Of a stretch of 64,000 nt of DNA, positions 37,246 to 46,473 are shown piece by piece. Under the pieces are notes generated by a model. That model was not told the DNA's origin and made no database searches. It saw nothing but the letters and a program-made list of their open reading frames with translations. Origin of the DNA: Pseudomonas fluorescens (GTDB taxonomy: Bacteria; Pseudomonadota; Gammaproteobacteria; Pseudomonadales; Pseudomonadaceae); the NCBI RefSeq assembly GCF_001623525.1, contig NZ_CP015225.1, positions 2,604,001-2,668,000 on the forward strand, read 5' to 3'. The translations under genes and the position numbers were made by a program. Positions within the stretch are counted from its first letter, which is position 1; each line of letters starts with the position of its first letter.

Positions 37246-38393
37246 CAGGTGACACGAGGCTTGAAGGTCATCAGCAGCAACGCCAGCAGAATCGATACGA
37301 AGATGAACCCGGCCGCCGCAAACCCGACACTGCCCAGGCCCAAGGTATCGATGACCCGGCCACCGACCATCGCCCCCAGGCCAATCCCCAGGTTGGCCCC
37401 GGCGATGTTCAACGATGCGGCAAAGGCCGGGGCCTGCGGAGCCGCCTTCATCAACCGCACATGACTGACCAGGAACAAGGCCGCCTGGGTTACGCCCCAG
37501 ATGCCCATCGCCGCCGCCAGCGCGAGGGGCGAATGAATGCTCGGCACCAACGCCACCATGCCGCCGATCAGGAACAGGCAGAAGACCATCGATGCGATCA
37601 ACGGATGCCGGTCCACCGCCCGACCGCCCAGGGAATTGCCCAATAGCCCGACTGCGCCAAAGCCCATCAGGCACCAGCCCACCAGGGTGCCATCGAACCC
37701 AGCGAGGCGTTCGAGGATATCCGCCAGGTAGGTGTAGGCGGTGAACATGCCGCTGAACACCAGGATCGACAACAGCACATGCCCTTGCATCAACGGGCTG
37801 CGCAGGATCTTGAATTGCGAACGAAAGCTCACCTGATGCTGGTGCAGGTTGGTTTTCGGCAAGTAGATAAACAGCAGCAAGGCCTTGGCGAAGGCGATGA
37901 CCGCCAGGATCGCGAACGCACTGCGCCAGCCAAACGCATCGGAAATCAACGTGCCCACGGGAATGCCGAACACCGTGGCACAGACGATGCCAAAGCCGAT
38001 TCGGGCGATGGCCCGCCCGGCCAACTGTGGCCCGACAATGTCCACCGCCGTTTCACTGGCCAGCGCCCAGAACACCGGCAGCCCCAGGGCCGGGATCAAC
38101 CGGGCAACGGCCATCACCCAGATGTTGGGGGCAACGGCGGCGAGCATGTTGGCCAGACCGAACATCACCAGCACGCTGATAAACAACTTGCGCCGCTCAA
38201 AGCGGGCGAACCAGGCCGTCAGGAAAGGCCCGAACGCCGCCACCGTAAACGCGAACAACGTCACCAGTAGGCCGGCCTGGGGGATGCTGACCTGCAAGTC
38301 GCGGGCGATAGAGGGCAACAGGCCAACGATGACGAATTCCGTGGTCAGCACCGTAAAACCGGCGGCCGACAACAGGAAAATGGGTAACAACAT
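37242..38393 (-). CDS. MFS transporter, drug efflux type
   Basis: A 383-residue permease with twelve membrane helices, of the DHA1 class (AraJ/YdhP-like). The opening FLLSAAGFTVLTTEFVIVGLLP and the loop FLTAWFARFERRKLF match motif A of the major facilitator superfamily. The substrate is unknown; relatives export sugars, drugs or purines. Its stop overlaps nhaR. Confidence 0.9.
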   Translation of the reverse strand: MLLPIFLLSAAGFTVLTTEFVIVGLLPSIARDLQVSIPQAGLLVTLFAFTVAAFGPFLTAWFARFERRKLFISVLVMFGLANMLAAVAPNIWVMAVARLIPALGLPVFWALASETAVDIVGPQLAGRAIARIGFGIVCATVFGIPVGTLISDAFGWRSAFAILAVIAFAKALLLFIYLPKTNLHQHQVSFRSQFKILRSPLMQGHVLLSILVFSGMFTAYTYLADILERLAGFDGTLVGWCLMGFGAVGLLGNSLGGRAVDRHPLIASMVFCLFLIGGMVALVPSIHSPLALAAAMGIWGVTQAALFLVSHVRLMKAAPQAPAFAASLNIAGANLGIGLGAMVGGRVIDTLGLGSVGFAAAGFIFVSILLALLLMTFKPRVTC

Positions 38394-38675
38394 GCAGAAC
38401 TCCAGCGAAACGACGACACCAGCGTTAGCCCAAGGGCCCGCTGGCAGTAAGAAAGTGAGAACGGCAAAGCCTAACAGAATGCGCGCGTCTTACAAACGCA
38501 TGCCAGGACCCGGATAAGGGTGACGGACTGTCACAGGTCCGTCAGATTTGTTACCGGCTGTGATAAAGTCCGCGGCCTGCAAACGCCGTACTTTCCCACG
38601 GTCCGCTCATGTGGCTTGCCCGCTTGTTGCCCTGACTCGTCGACCGTCGCACACAATAAAATCAGAGATGCCGCT

Positions 38676-39908
38676 ATGACAGCTTCGTCCGTTACCCCTA
38701 TGCAACGCCTCAAACGCACCAGCCTGGTGACGCAAATCATCATCGGTCTGATCGCCGGTATTGTCCTGGCATGGCTGGCGCCCGACGTGGCCAAATCCAC
38801 CGCATTCATCGGCAAGGTCTTCGTGTCCGCGCTCAAGGCCGTGGCGCCGATCCTGGTATTCGTGCTGGTCATGGCATCCATCGCCAACCACAAGCACGGC
38901 CAGGAAACCCATATCCGGCCGATCCTGTTCCTCTACCTGCTGGGCACGTTCACCGCGGCGGTGGTCGCGGTGGTTGCCAGTACACTGTTTCCGTCCAGCC
39001 TGGTGCTATCGACCCAAGACGTCGCGGTCACGGCGCCCGGGGGCATCAGCGAGGTGCTGCAAAGCCTGTTGCTGAGCGTGGTGGATAACCCGGTCCGGGC
39101 GCTGATGGACGGTAACTTCATCGGCATCCTGGCCTGGGCCATCGGCATGGGCATCGCCATTCGTCATGCTGGTCAGACCACCCGCACCGTGCTCGAAGAC
39201 CTGTCCAACGGCGTGACTGTCATCGTGCGCGTGGTCATTCGCTTCGCCCCACTGGGGATCTTCGGCCTGGTAGCCTCGACGCTGGCCACTTCCGGCTTCG
39301 GCGCACTACTCGGTTACCTGCACCTGCTCACCGTACTGATCGGCTGCATGCTGTTCGTGGCGTTGGTGGTCAACCCACTCATCGTGTTCTGGAAACTGCG
39401 TCGCAACCCCTACCCACTGGTATTCACCTGCCTGCGCGAGAGCGGTATCACGGCATTTTTCACGCGCAGCTCGGCGGCGAATATTCCGGTGAACCTGGAG
39501 CTGAGCAAACGCCTGGGCCTGCACGAAGACACCTATTCGGTGTCGATCCCTCTGGGCGCGACCATCAACATGGCCGGCGCCGCCATCACCATCACCGTAC
39601 TGACCCTGGCGGCCGTGCATACCCTGGGTATCGCAGTGGATATCCCAACGGCCGTGCTGCTGAGCGTTGTCGCGGCCATTTGCGCGTGCGGCGCATCCGG
39701 GGTGGCCGGTGGTTCGCTGTTGCTGATTCCCCTGGCGTGCAGCCTGTTTGGCATTCCCAGTGAGATCGCCATGCAAGTGGTCGCGGTGGGCTTCATCATC
39801 GGTGTCCTGCAGGACTCGGCGGAGACGGCGTTGAATTCGTCTACGGATGTGCTGTTCACAGCGGCGGCGTGCCTGGGTGAGGAAGAGAAGCTCGCGCGTA
39901 CGGCGTAA
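38676..39908 (+). CDS. sstT: Serine/threonine:sodium symporter
   Basis: A 410-residue transporter of the DAACS family that imports serine and threonine with Na+. Signature segments are [20 protein letters not shown] and [16 protein letters not shown], as in SstT. The ATG at 38676 ([12 protein letters not shown]) gives the family length. The open frame continues 52 codons upstream without homology. It diverges from the MFS gene. Confidence 0.94.
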   Translation: MTASSVTPMQRLKRTSLVTQIIIGLIAGIVLAWLAPDVAKSTAFIGKVFVSALKAVAPILVFVLVMASIANHKHGQETHIRPILFLYLLGTFTAAVVAVVASTLFPSSLVLSTQDVAVTAPGGISEVLQSLLLSVVDNPVRALMDGNFIGILAWAIGMGIAIRHAGQTTRTVLEDLSNGVTVIVRVVIRFAPLGIFGLVASTLATSGFGALLGYLHLLTVLIGCMLFVALVVNPLIVFWKLRRNPYPLVFTCLRESGITAFFTRSSAANIPVNLELSKRLGLHEDTYSVSIPLGATINMAGAAITITVLTLAAVHTLGIAVDIPTAVLLSVVAAICACGASGVAGGSLLLIPLACSLFGIPSEIAMQVVAVGFIIGVLQDSAETALNSSTDVLFTAAACLGEEEKLARTA

Positions 39909-39958
39909 CAACTGCGGTGGCTATTCGTCGTCATCGTCGGATCGCCGCCCGGTGCAAG

Positions 39959-40046
39959 CGCTCCCACAGAGGGCAGCGGCGCTCACACAATAGCCGCTAC
40001 ACAACAGATCCCCTGTGGGAGCGAGCTTGCTCGCGATAGCGGCGGT
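39959..40046. repeat. REP pair of the GTGGGAGCG type, left unit degenerate
   Basis: The left unit reads CGCTCCCACAGAGGG and the right CCTGTGGGAGCGAGC. The two are separated by about 45 bp. They lie between sstT and the terminator. Confidence 0.75.
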
Positions 40047-40072
40047 ATATCCGCCGAGGATGTGACAGCCAC

Positions 40073-40112
40073 AAAAAAGCCCGGGAACGGCCCACACCGT
40101 CCCGGGCTTTTT
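40073..40112. terminator. Bidirectional terminator of sstT and the DUF1993 gene
   Basis: AAAAAAGCCCGGGA / TCCCGGGCTTTTT stems with a longer loop, in the convergent gap. Confidence 0.88.
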
Positions 40113-40125
40113 CATGCCTGCGGGG

Positions 40126-40635
40126 TTAGAACGCGCCCATGTAGTCGCGCTTGCCCACTTCCACGCCATTGTGGCGCAGCAAGGCATAAGTGGTGGTGAC
40201 GTGGAAGAAGAACTGCGGCAGGCCGTAGGTCAGCAGATAATTCTGGCCGCTGAAGCGCTTCTCTTTAGGCGTCCCTGGACGGGTAACGATTTCGATGCCT
40301 TCCTTGCCATCGATCTGCGCAGGGCTGATGCCGTCGATAAAGGCCAAGACCTTGGCGATCAGGGCTTGCAGCTCGGCGAACGTGGTCTCGGTGTCCTCAT
40401 ACTTCGGCACGTCGATCTCGGCAAGGCGTGCAGACACACCTTTGGCGAAGTCCACCGCGATCTGTACTTGGCGCACCAGCGGGAACATGTCCGGGTACAG
40501 GCGAGCTTGCAGGAAGGCGTTCGGGTCGATGTTTTTCGCGGTGGCGTGGGCTTCGGCCTTGTTCAGAACGTCGCTCAACGCGTTGAGCATCTGCTTGAAA
40601 ACCGGGACGGAAGCGGCGTACAGGGAAATAGTCAT
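40126..40635 (-). CDS. DUF1993-family protein
   Basis: A 169-residue cytoplasmic protein, DinB-like in general outline. Typical segments are FKQMLNALSDVLNKAEAHA near the start and the C-terminal FFFHVTTTYALLRHNGVEVGKRDYMG, with a conserved histidine. Family function unknown; often called by its DUF number in Pseudomonas. Complete length, monocistronic. Confidence 0.9.
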   Translation of the reverse strand: MTISLYAASVPVFKQMLNALSDVLNKAEAHATAKNIDPNAFLQARLYPDMFPLVRQVQIAVDFAKGVSARLAEIDVPKYEDTETTFAELQALIAKVLAFIDGISPAQIDGKEGIEIVTRPGTPKEKRFSGQNYLLTYGLPQFFFHVTTTYALLRHNGVEVGKRDYMGAF

Positions 40636-40765
40636 GGCAATCTCATGCAGGTGGCAGGAAAGAATGAATCAAACGGCTGCGATTATAGCCACGGCTTGTT
40701 GCACGACTTGTCTTTTATTGCGCAAGGATTAGGCTAGGCGGCTTCCACAGCATAGGGAACGCGCG

Positions 40766-41413
40766 ATGAGCATCGAAGAACAACAGCAGGCTGAAGAACC
40801 ACGGCTCAATAGCACGGAAATCCGCATCCTCGGCGCGCTGGTCGAAAAACAGGCCACCAACCCTGAGACCTACCCGCTGACGCTCAACGCCTTGGTACTG
40901 GCCTGCAACCAGAAAACCAGCCGCGAACCGGTGATGAACCTCAACCCGGGCCAGGTCGGCCAGAGCCTGCGGGCGTTGGAAGGTCGCGGCTTTACCAAAC
41001 TGGTGATGGGCAGCCGCGCCGACCGCTGGGAACATCGGGTCGACAAAGCCCTGGAGCTGGTGCCAGCCCAGGTGGTCCTGATGGGCCTGCTGTTCCTGCG
41101 TGGCCCGCAAACAGTCAATGAGCTACTGACCCGCAGCGGTCGGATGCACGACTTCGAAGACGCCGAACAAGTGGTGCACCAGCTCGAACGCCTGATCGCC
41201 CGCGGTCTGGCGTTGCTGGTGCCACGCCAGGCCGGCCAGCGCGAAGACCGCTATGTGCACGCCATGGGCGATCCGGCGGACATCGAAGCGATTCTCGCCG
41301 CCCGCCAGCACCCATTGGAGCGTGGAGCCGGTAGCGCTGTCTCGCTGGAGCGCATCGAAGAACTCGAAGCCCGGATCGCGGCCCTGGAAGAACGCCTGTC
41401 GCGGCTGGAATAG
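40766..41413 (+). CDS. YceH-family protein (DUF480)
   Basis: A 215-residue protein of two winged-helix domains (residues 12-95 and 98-185). It has the typical segments [25 protein letters not shown] (here in two pieces, ILGALVEKQ and [11 protein letters not shown]) and a C-terminal coiled coil ([16 protein letters not shown]). Function is not established. It converges on the shikimate dehydrogenase-like gene with 6 bp between. Confidence 0.93.
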   Translation: MSIEEQQQAEEPRLNSTEIRILGALVEKQATNPETYPLTLNALVLACNQKTSREPVMNLNPGQVGQSLRALEGRGFTKLVMGSRADRWEHRVDKALELVPAQVVLMGLLFLRGPQTVNELLTRSGRMHDFEDAEQVVHQLERLIARGLALLVPRQAGQREDRYVHAMGDPADIEAILAARQHPLERGAGSAVSLERIEELEARIAALEERLSRLE

Positions 41414-41419
41414 CAGTGC

Positions 41420-42241
41420 CTACGCCGACCGGGCGAAGGTCACGGTTTTTTCAAATTGCTCCAGGTTGGGCCGCACACCGGTGTACAGCACGAACTGTTC
41501 CAGGGCCTGGATCGCAATGACTTCCAGCCCGGTGATGACCCGCTTGCCTTCGGCCCGGGCGCGCACGATCAGTGGCGTTTCCGACGGGATCGCCACGACA
41601 TCAAACACAGTCTCGGCCGCGACGATGGTCTCGGGCTCAAACGCCAACTGATCGGCCTCCGGGCCGCCAGTCATGCCGATCGGCGTGACGTTGATCAGCA
41701 TCTGCGGCCGCCGGGTACCCAGGTCAGCTTGCCATTCATATCCCAGGGACTCGGCCAGGGCTCGCCCCGCGGCTTCATTGCGGGCAACGATCAGCCCGTT
41801 CTGGTAACCCCCATCGCGCAAGGCACTGGCCACAGCCTTGGCCATGCCGCCGCTACCGCGCAAGGCAAAGGTCGAGTCCTTGGGCACCGCGTGGCTTTGT
41901 AACAACTGGGCGATGGCAATGTAGTCGGTGTTGTAGGCCTTAAGATGGCCGTTGGTATTGACGATCGTATTGATCGACTCGATCGCGGCGGCGGAAGGAT
42001 CCAGCTCATCCACCAGGGCAATGCAGGCTTCCTTGAACGGCATCGACACACCGCATCCACGAATCCCCAGGGCACGGATACCGCCCACAGCTCCAGGCAA
42101 ATCCTGGCTGCTAAACGCCTTGTAATAGAAATTCAGGCCCAATTGTTCATACAGGTGATTATGAAAACGCAGGCCGAAGTTTCCGGGACGCCCCGATAGC
42201 GACATGCACAGTTGGGTGTCTTTGTTGGGATTGATCTGCAT
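41420..42241 (-). CDS. Shikimate 5-dehydrogenase-like protein
   Basis: A 273-residue NAD(P)-dependent oxidoreductase of the AroE superfamily. The shikimate-binding part has SLSGRPGNFG, catalytic lysine in GVSMPFKEAC and aspartate in YNTDYIA. The dinucleotide motif is ALRGSGGMAKAV. It is divergent from AroE proper (the AroE start SPSxxxHN is replaced by LSGRPGNFGLRFHN), so it is a paralogue with a possibly different substrate. The 42242-42501 gap upstream contains nothing that I recognise beyond its promoter. Confidence 0.87.
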   Translation of the reverse strand: MQINPNKDTQLCMSLSGRPGNFGLRFHNHLYEQLGLNFYYKAFSSQDLPGAVGGIRALGIRGCGVSMPFKEACIALVDELDPSAAAIESINTIVNTNGHLKAYNTDYIAIAQLLQSHAVPKDSTFALRGSGGMAKAVASALRDGGYQNGLIVARNEAAGRALAESLGYEWQADLGTRRPQMLINVTPIGMTGGPEADQLAFEPETIVAAETVFDVVAIPSETPLIVRARAEGKRVITGLEVIAIQALEQFVLYTGVRPNLEQFEKTVTFARSA

Positions 42242-42501
42242 GCGTGTCTCCTTGCGTTCACTTTCGGACAGATGGAAGGGCCGTCGCGAAAGGTTTATTC
42301 GATGATGATACCGTCAGGCCCGGCCCTATCTCAGGCCACAGGATGACCCGGCGCGGTCAATAAAAGCGCTACAGACCTTACACAATATTTACCCAACGGC
42401 GTTGCAAATCCTGAGAAAATCGCTGTCATAGCAAGTATCCCCGCGACCCTCATCGGGTCTGTTGCAGACCACAGGCGCCGGGGCCGAAACGAGGAACAGC
42501 C

Positions 42502-42852
42502 ATGAATCGTAGACTTCCCATCATCGCCCTGCTCATGGGGGCACTCGCGGTCACCGGCCAGGCATCCGCCCACGGTCGTGGTGGTTGGGAGGGGCCCGCC
42601 GTTTTTGGTGCCATCGTCGGTTCGGCCATCGTTGGCTCAGCCATCATCAACCGTGATCGGCCGGTGTATGTGCAGCAACCGGTCTATGTCCAGCCACAGC
42701 CGGTCTACTACCAGGCCCCGCCACCGGTCTACTACCAGCCGCAGCCGGTGTATGTAGAGCGACCGATCTACTATCGCCCGGCACCGGTGTATTACGGGCC
42801 ACCACGGGGCTATTACTACGGCCCACCCCGGGGTCATTACGGCCGCTGGTAA
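42502..42852 (+). CDS. Secreted Tyr/Pro/Val repeat protein
   Basis: A 116-residue protein with a cleavable signal peptide (IIALLMGALAVTGQASA, cleavage before HGRGG). After a short glycine-zipper-like stretch (GAIVGSAIVGSAI), about 75 residues are repeats of QPVYVQP/PPPVYYQ type, ending in GPPRGHYGRW. Such proteins are probably surface or envelope-associated; function unknown. GGAAC precedes the ATG. A terminator follows. Confidence 0.8.
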   Translation: MNRRLPIIALLMGALAVTGQASAHGRGGWEGPAVFGAIVGSAIVGSAIINRDRPVYVQQPVYVQPQPVYYQAPPPVYYQPQPVYVERPIYYRPAPVYYGPPRGYYYGPPRGHYGRW

Positions 42853-42870
42853 CCGGCTCCCGGGCGGCAC

Positions 42871-42905
42871 AAAAAAGCCTGTGATCATTGATCACAGGCT
42901 TTTTC
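42871..42905. terminator. Terminator after the Tyr/Pro repeat protein
   Basis: AAAAAAGCCTGTGATC / GATCACAGGCTTTTT hairpin. Confidence 0.9.
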
Positions 42906-42924
42906 GTGTCCACTGGATAACCCC

Positions 42925-43014
42925 TGTGGCGAGGGAGCTTGCTCCCGCTGGGCTGCGCAGCAGTCCTAAAACAGGGCCGCTTCGCGTCCAGCGGGAGCAA
43001 GCTCCCTCGCCACA
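42925..43014. repeat. REP pair (TGTGGCGAGGGAGC type)
   Basis: Two inverted units; the left one has the intact GGGCTGC-GCA-GCAG hairpin, the right one a slightly decayed loop (GCCGCTTCGCGTCC). It provides the reference for the REP interrupted by the IS110 element. Confidence 0.9.
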
Positions 43015-43022
43015 GGGAATTG

Positions 43023-44543
43023 TCAGACGTGCTCGCTGCTTTTCAGTCGGATCGGCCCATGCTCCGCCACCCCGTGAACAGGCTCCGCCACCACGGGAAT
43101 CTCGTTGCCATCGCAGTCGTGCAGCTTGCCATCGCTGAAGTAATCACCTTCACGTAGCGCTGCCAGGTCCTGATAGCGCAACACTCGCTCGGTGCCGGCG
43201 GCGAAAACCGACTGCTGGTCGGAGTTACCGGCAGTGAAGTGGTTGAACGCCAGGTTCAGCACGATCGCCATGATCGCCGAAGAACTGATGCCCGAATGGA
43301 AAATGGTCGCGAACCAGCTCGGGAAATGGTCATAGAAATTCGGTGCGGCGATGGGAATCATGCCAAAACCAATGGAGGTGGCGACGATGATCAGGTTGAC
43401 GTTGTTGCGGTAATCGACTTTCGACAGCGTGCGGATGCCGCTGGCAGCCACAGTGCCAAACAGTACGATACCGGCACCGCCCAGCACCGAGGTCGGCACT
43501 GCGGCGATCACCCGGCCCATGAACGGCAGCAGCCCGAGTACCACCAGGAACACGCCACCGGTCGCCACCACGAAACGGCTCTTGATTCCTGTCACGGCCA
43601 CCAGCCCGACGTTCTGGGCAAAGGCGCTTTGGGTGAAGGAACCGAAGATCGGCGCGATCATGCTCGACAGCATGTCAGCCCGCAAGCCGTTACCCAGGCG
43701 CCTGGAGTCGACCTTGGTGTCGATGATCTCGCCCACAGCCAGGATGTCGGCAGAGGTTTCCACCAAGGTCACCATGATCACAATGCACATCGACAGGATC
43801 GCGGCGATATGGAAAGTCGGCATGCCGAAATGGAACGGTGTCGGGAAGCCGAACATCGGGCCTTGGCTGACCGATGAAAAGTCCGCCATGCCAAGGAACA
43901 CCGCGATGACGGTACCAATGACCATCGCCAGCAGAATCGACAACCGGGAGATGGTTGCGCTGCCCATTTTGCTCAGCAATAGCACCAGCACCAGAGTCAC
44001 CGCCGCCAGGCCGATATTGGCCATGCTGCCAAAATCAGCGGCGTGGCTGTTGCCACCCATGGCCCAGCGCGCCGCTACCGGCATCAGGGTCAGGCCGATG
44101 GTGGTGATCACGATGCCGGTGACCAATGGCGGAAAGAACCGGGTAATGCGCGAAAACACCGGGGTAATCAGCAAACCAATCAGCGACGCGGCGATCACCG
44201 CGCCAAGGATGGCTTGAAAGCCGCCTTCCCCGCCGCTGCCGACAATCGCCACCATGGTCGCCACGCCCGAGAACGATACGCCCTGCACCAAGGGCAATTG
44301 GCAGCCAAAAAACGGCAGGCCGAGGGTTTGCAGCAACGTTGCCAAGCCCCCCGCGAACAATGACGCGGCAATCAACAGACCGATGTCCGCGGGCGAGAGC
44401 CCGGCCGCCTGGCCGATGATCAACGGCACGGCGACGATGCCGCCGTACATGGTCAACACATGTTGCAGGCCGTAAGCCATATTCGCGCCGACGCCAAGGT
44501 TTTCGTCCTCGGGCCGTGGGAGTGAAACATGGGGCGTTTTCAT
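43023..44543 (-). CDS. Nucleobase:cation symporter-2 family permease (xanthine/uracil type)
   Basis: A 506-residue transporter of the NCS2 family with about 14 helices. It has the conserved QHVLTMYGGIVAVPL near the start, QSAFAQNVGLVAVTGIKSR with the NCS2 signature in the second half, and a 60-residue hydrophilic tail. Likely imports xanthine, uric acid or uracil with protons. The regulator and catabolic genes are not nearby. Specificity uncertain. Confidence 0.92.
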   Translation of the reverse strand: MKTPHVSLPRPEDENLGVGANMAYGLQHVLTMYGGIVAVPLIIGQAAGLSPADIGLLIAASLFAGGLATLLQTLGLPFFGCQLPLVQGVSFSGVATMVAIVGSGGEGGFQAILGAVIAASLIGLLITPVFSRITRFFPPLVTGIVITTIGLTLMPVAARWAMGGNSHAADFGSMANIGLAAVTLVLVLLLSKMGSATISRLSILLAMVIGTVIAVFLGMADFSSVSQGPMFGFPTPFHFGMPTFHIAAILSMCIVIMVTLVETSADILAVGEIIDTKVDSRRLGNGLRADMLSSMIAPIFGSFTQSAFAQNVGLVAVTGIKSRFVVATGGVFLVVLGLLPFMGRVIAAVPTSVLGGAGIVLFGTVAASGIRTLSKVDYRNNVNLIIVATSIGFGMIPIAAPNFYDHFPSWFATIFHSGISSSAIMAIVLNLAFNHFTAGNSDQQSVFAAGTERVLRYQDLAALREGDYFSDGKLHDCDGNEIPVVAEPVHGVAEHGPIRLKSSEHV

Positions 44544-44667
44544 GGTTCGGGGATTCCCTGTTTTTTGTTATGGGCACACTGTATTCAAAACTCAGGACAA
44601 ATGTCCATATAGCTGTATACAACTTGTTACCCTAACCAGGAACAGGTACCCCCGGCCAACAGCTTTC

Positions 44668-45492
44668 TTATGGCTGGAGCACCTTCACAATCGCCGGTCG
44701 CAACAGCTCGCGCGGCGGTACGCGCAGGCCAAACTCTTGTTCGAGCAAGTCAATCAATTCATCGGCATCGGCGATCACCCGGCGTTCGCTCTGCTGCCCT
44801 ATCCGGTGCACCGCGTAGCTGTTGCCGTTCAGGGTCTTGCGCAACCCGTCACCGGTGCGTGCAACCATCAACCGGCCCATGAACGGGGATTCCGGGTGGC
44901 TGCTGACGTACCAATTACCGAGGGTGTAGTCGATGTCTTCCTGGCGTTGCAGATCGAACAGGTACATTGGCCGCCATTCGTCGTCGACGTTGGCGCGCAG
45001 CAGGTAACCGTCCGCATGGGTTTCGATGCGGTACAGCTCATGGGGGGTGGTTTGGGCCTCACGGCTGTCCAGCAGCAACGGCGCAGTGGGCACCATGCCG
45101 CCAAAGCCGACGTCGGTGATGTAGCGCACGCCATCTAACGTCACCAGGCTCAAGCGGTGGGTCCGGGCAGCCCAAGAGCCTTCAGGCGCGTTCATCACCA
45201 CGCGCCCGGTGATGCCGCGGGCGTCGAAACCCAACTCCAGCAACAGCGCAAAAAATAGTTGGTTGAGTTCATAGCAATAGCCGCCGCGCCCTTGTTCGAA
45301 CACTTTTCGTTCGACCGATTCAAGGTCGATGGGCACGGGTTGACGCAGCAACGTCGACAGGGTTTCAAAAGGGAACTCGGCGGTATGGCGCCGTTGCAGT
45401 TGACGCAACGTGTCGAGGGTCGGCGCTGGCGGGGTGTCGAAACCCAGGCGCAGCAGATAGCGGGCCTTGTCGCTCAGTTGGAGGTGACTCAT
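44668..45492 (-). CDS. Arylamine N-acetyltransferase
   Basis: A 274-residue enzyme that transfers acetyl from acetyl-CoA to arylamines and hydrazines. The Cys-His-Asp triad is visible: cysteine in RGGYCYELNQLF, histidine in AARTHRLSLV, aspartate in YITDVGFGG. Complete family length. Cytoplasmic, monocistronic. Confidence 0.95.
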   Translation of the reverse strand: MSHLQLSDKARYLLRLGFDTPPAPTLDTLRQLQRRHTAEFPFETLSTLLRQPVPIDLESVERKVFEQGRGGYCYELNQLFFALLLELGFDARGITGRVVMNAPEGSWAARTHRLSLVTLDGVRYITDVGFGGMVPTAPLLLDSREAQTTPHELYRIETHADGYLLRANVDDEWRPMYLFDLQRQEDIDYTLGNWYVSSHPESPFMGRLMVARTGDGLRKTLNGNSYAVHRIGQQSERRVIADADELIDLLEQEFGLRVPPRELLRPAIVKVLQP

Positions 45493-45609
45493 GAGGGGTG
45501 TCCTTTTCCAGGGTCGGCGCTGCGCTCACGACAAGCGCACCGCTGTTGGGCGCCAGGTATAAGGCATTCCCCTCACAGAGACAACAATCGACCGGGATGC
45601 CTCGCCTGT

Positions 45610-46404
45610 TCACCGCCGCTTGCGTGACGCCAGCCGGATCCAGGTGGGCGCGTGGTCGCTGGGGTGGGGTTGGTTCCGGACCCAGGCGTCCACGCCGGCT
45701 TCGCTCAGGTACGCGCTGGCCGCCGGGTTGAGTAGCAGGTGATCGATGCGCAGCCCGGAATTTTTCTGCCAGTGCTGACGGAAATAATCCCAGAAAGTGT
45801 AGACCCGCTCATCTGGATACAGGTGGCGCAACGAATCGGTCCAGCCCTGGTCCAGCAGTCGCTGGTAGCACGCGCGGCTTTCTGGCTGCAACAGCGCATC
45901 CTTGAGCCAGGAGCGCGGGTTGTAGATGTCCATGTCGGTGGGAACCACGTTGTAGTCACCGGCCAGCACCACAGGGTGATCGCTGGCCTGCAACCCTTGG
46001 GCGTAGTCGATCAGCCGTTCGAACCACGCCAGTTTGTAGTCGAACTTGGGACCCGGTTGCGGATTGCCGTTGGGGAGGTACAGGCAGCCCACCAGCACGC
46101 CATGCACCGCCGCCTCCAGATAGCGACTGTGGCTGTCGTCATCCCCACCGGGCAGGCCTCGGCGGCTCTCCAGCGGCTGCGCGTCACGGGCCAGGATCGC
46201 GACGCCGTTCCAGGATGCCTGCCCATGCCAGATCGCCCCGTACCCCACCGACTCCAGTTCCGCCGCCGGGAAATCATTGTCCACGGCCTTGAGCTCCTGC
46301 AAACAGGCAATGTCGGGTTTTTCCCGCTCCAGCCATTCCAGCAGATTGGGCAGTCGGGCCCGGATGCCATTGATATTGAAGGTCGCGATCCGAAGGTTTT
46401 TCAT
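45610..46404 (-). CDS. xthA: Exodeoxyribonuclease III
   Basis: A 264-residue AP endonuclease/3' exonuclease for DNA base-excision repair. Signature motifs: FNINGIRARLPNLLEWL at the start, CLQELK with the metal-binding glutamate, GDYNVVPTDMDI, and the C-terminal RIDHLLLNP and SDHAPTW. All catalytic residues are present. Confidence 0.95.
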   Translation of the reverse strand: MKNLRIATFNINGIRARLPNLLEWLEREKPDIACLQELKAVDNDFPAAELESVGYGAIWHGQASWNGVAILARDAQPLESRRGLPGGDDDSHSRYLEAAVHGVLVGCLYLPNGNPQPGPKFDYKLAWFERLIDYAQGLQASDHPVVLAGDYNVVPTDMDIYNPRSWLKDALLQPESRACYQRLLDQGWTDSLRHLYPDERVYTFWDYFRQHWQKNSGLRIDHLLLNPAASAYLSEAGVDAWVRNQPHPSDHAPTWIRLASRKRR

Positions 46405-46473
46405 AGCGCCAGAACTCGAAATGCCAAGTCACAGTTGTGACCGACAACCGGACTGGGTGGTTGCAACAGGTTT

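Noticed and set aside
42925..43014. Transposon ends with inverted repeats
   Set aside because: The same inverted units recur in other gaps with no gene between them; they are REP pairs.
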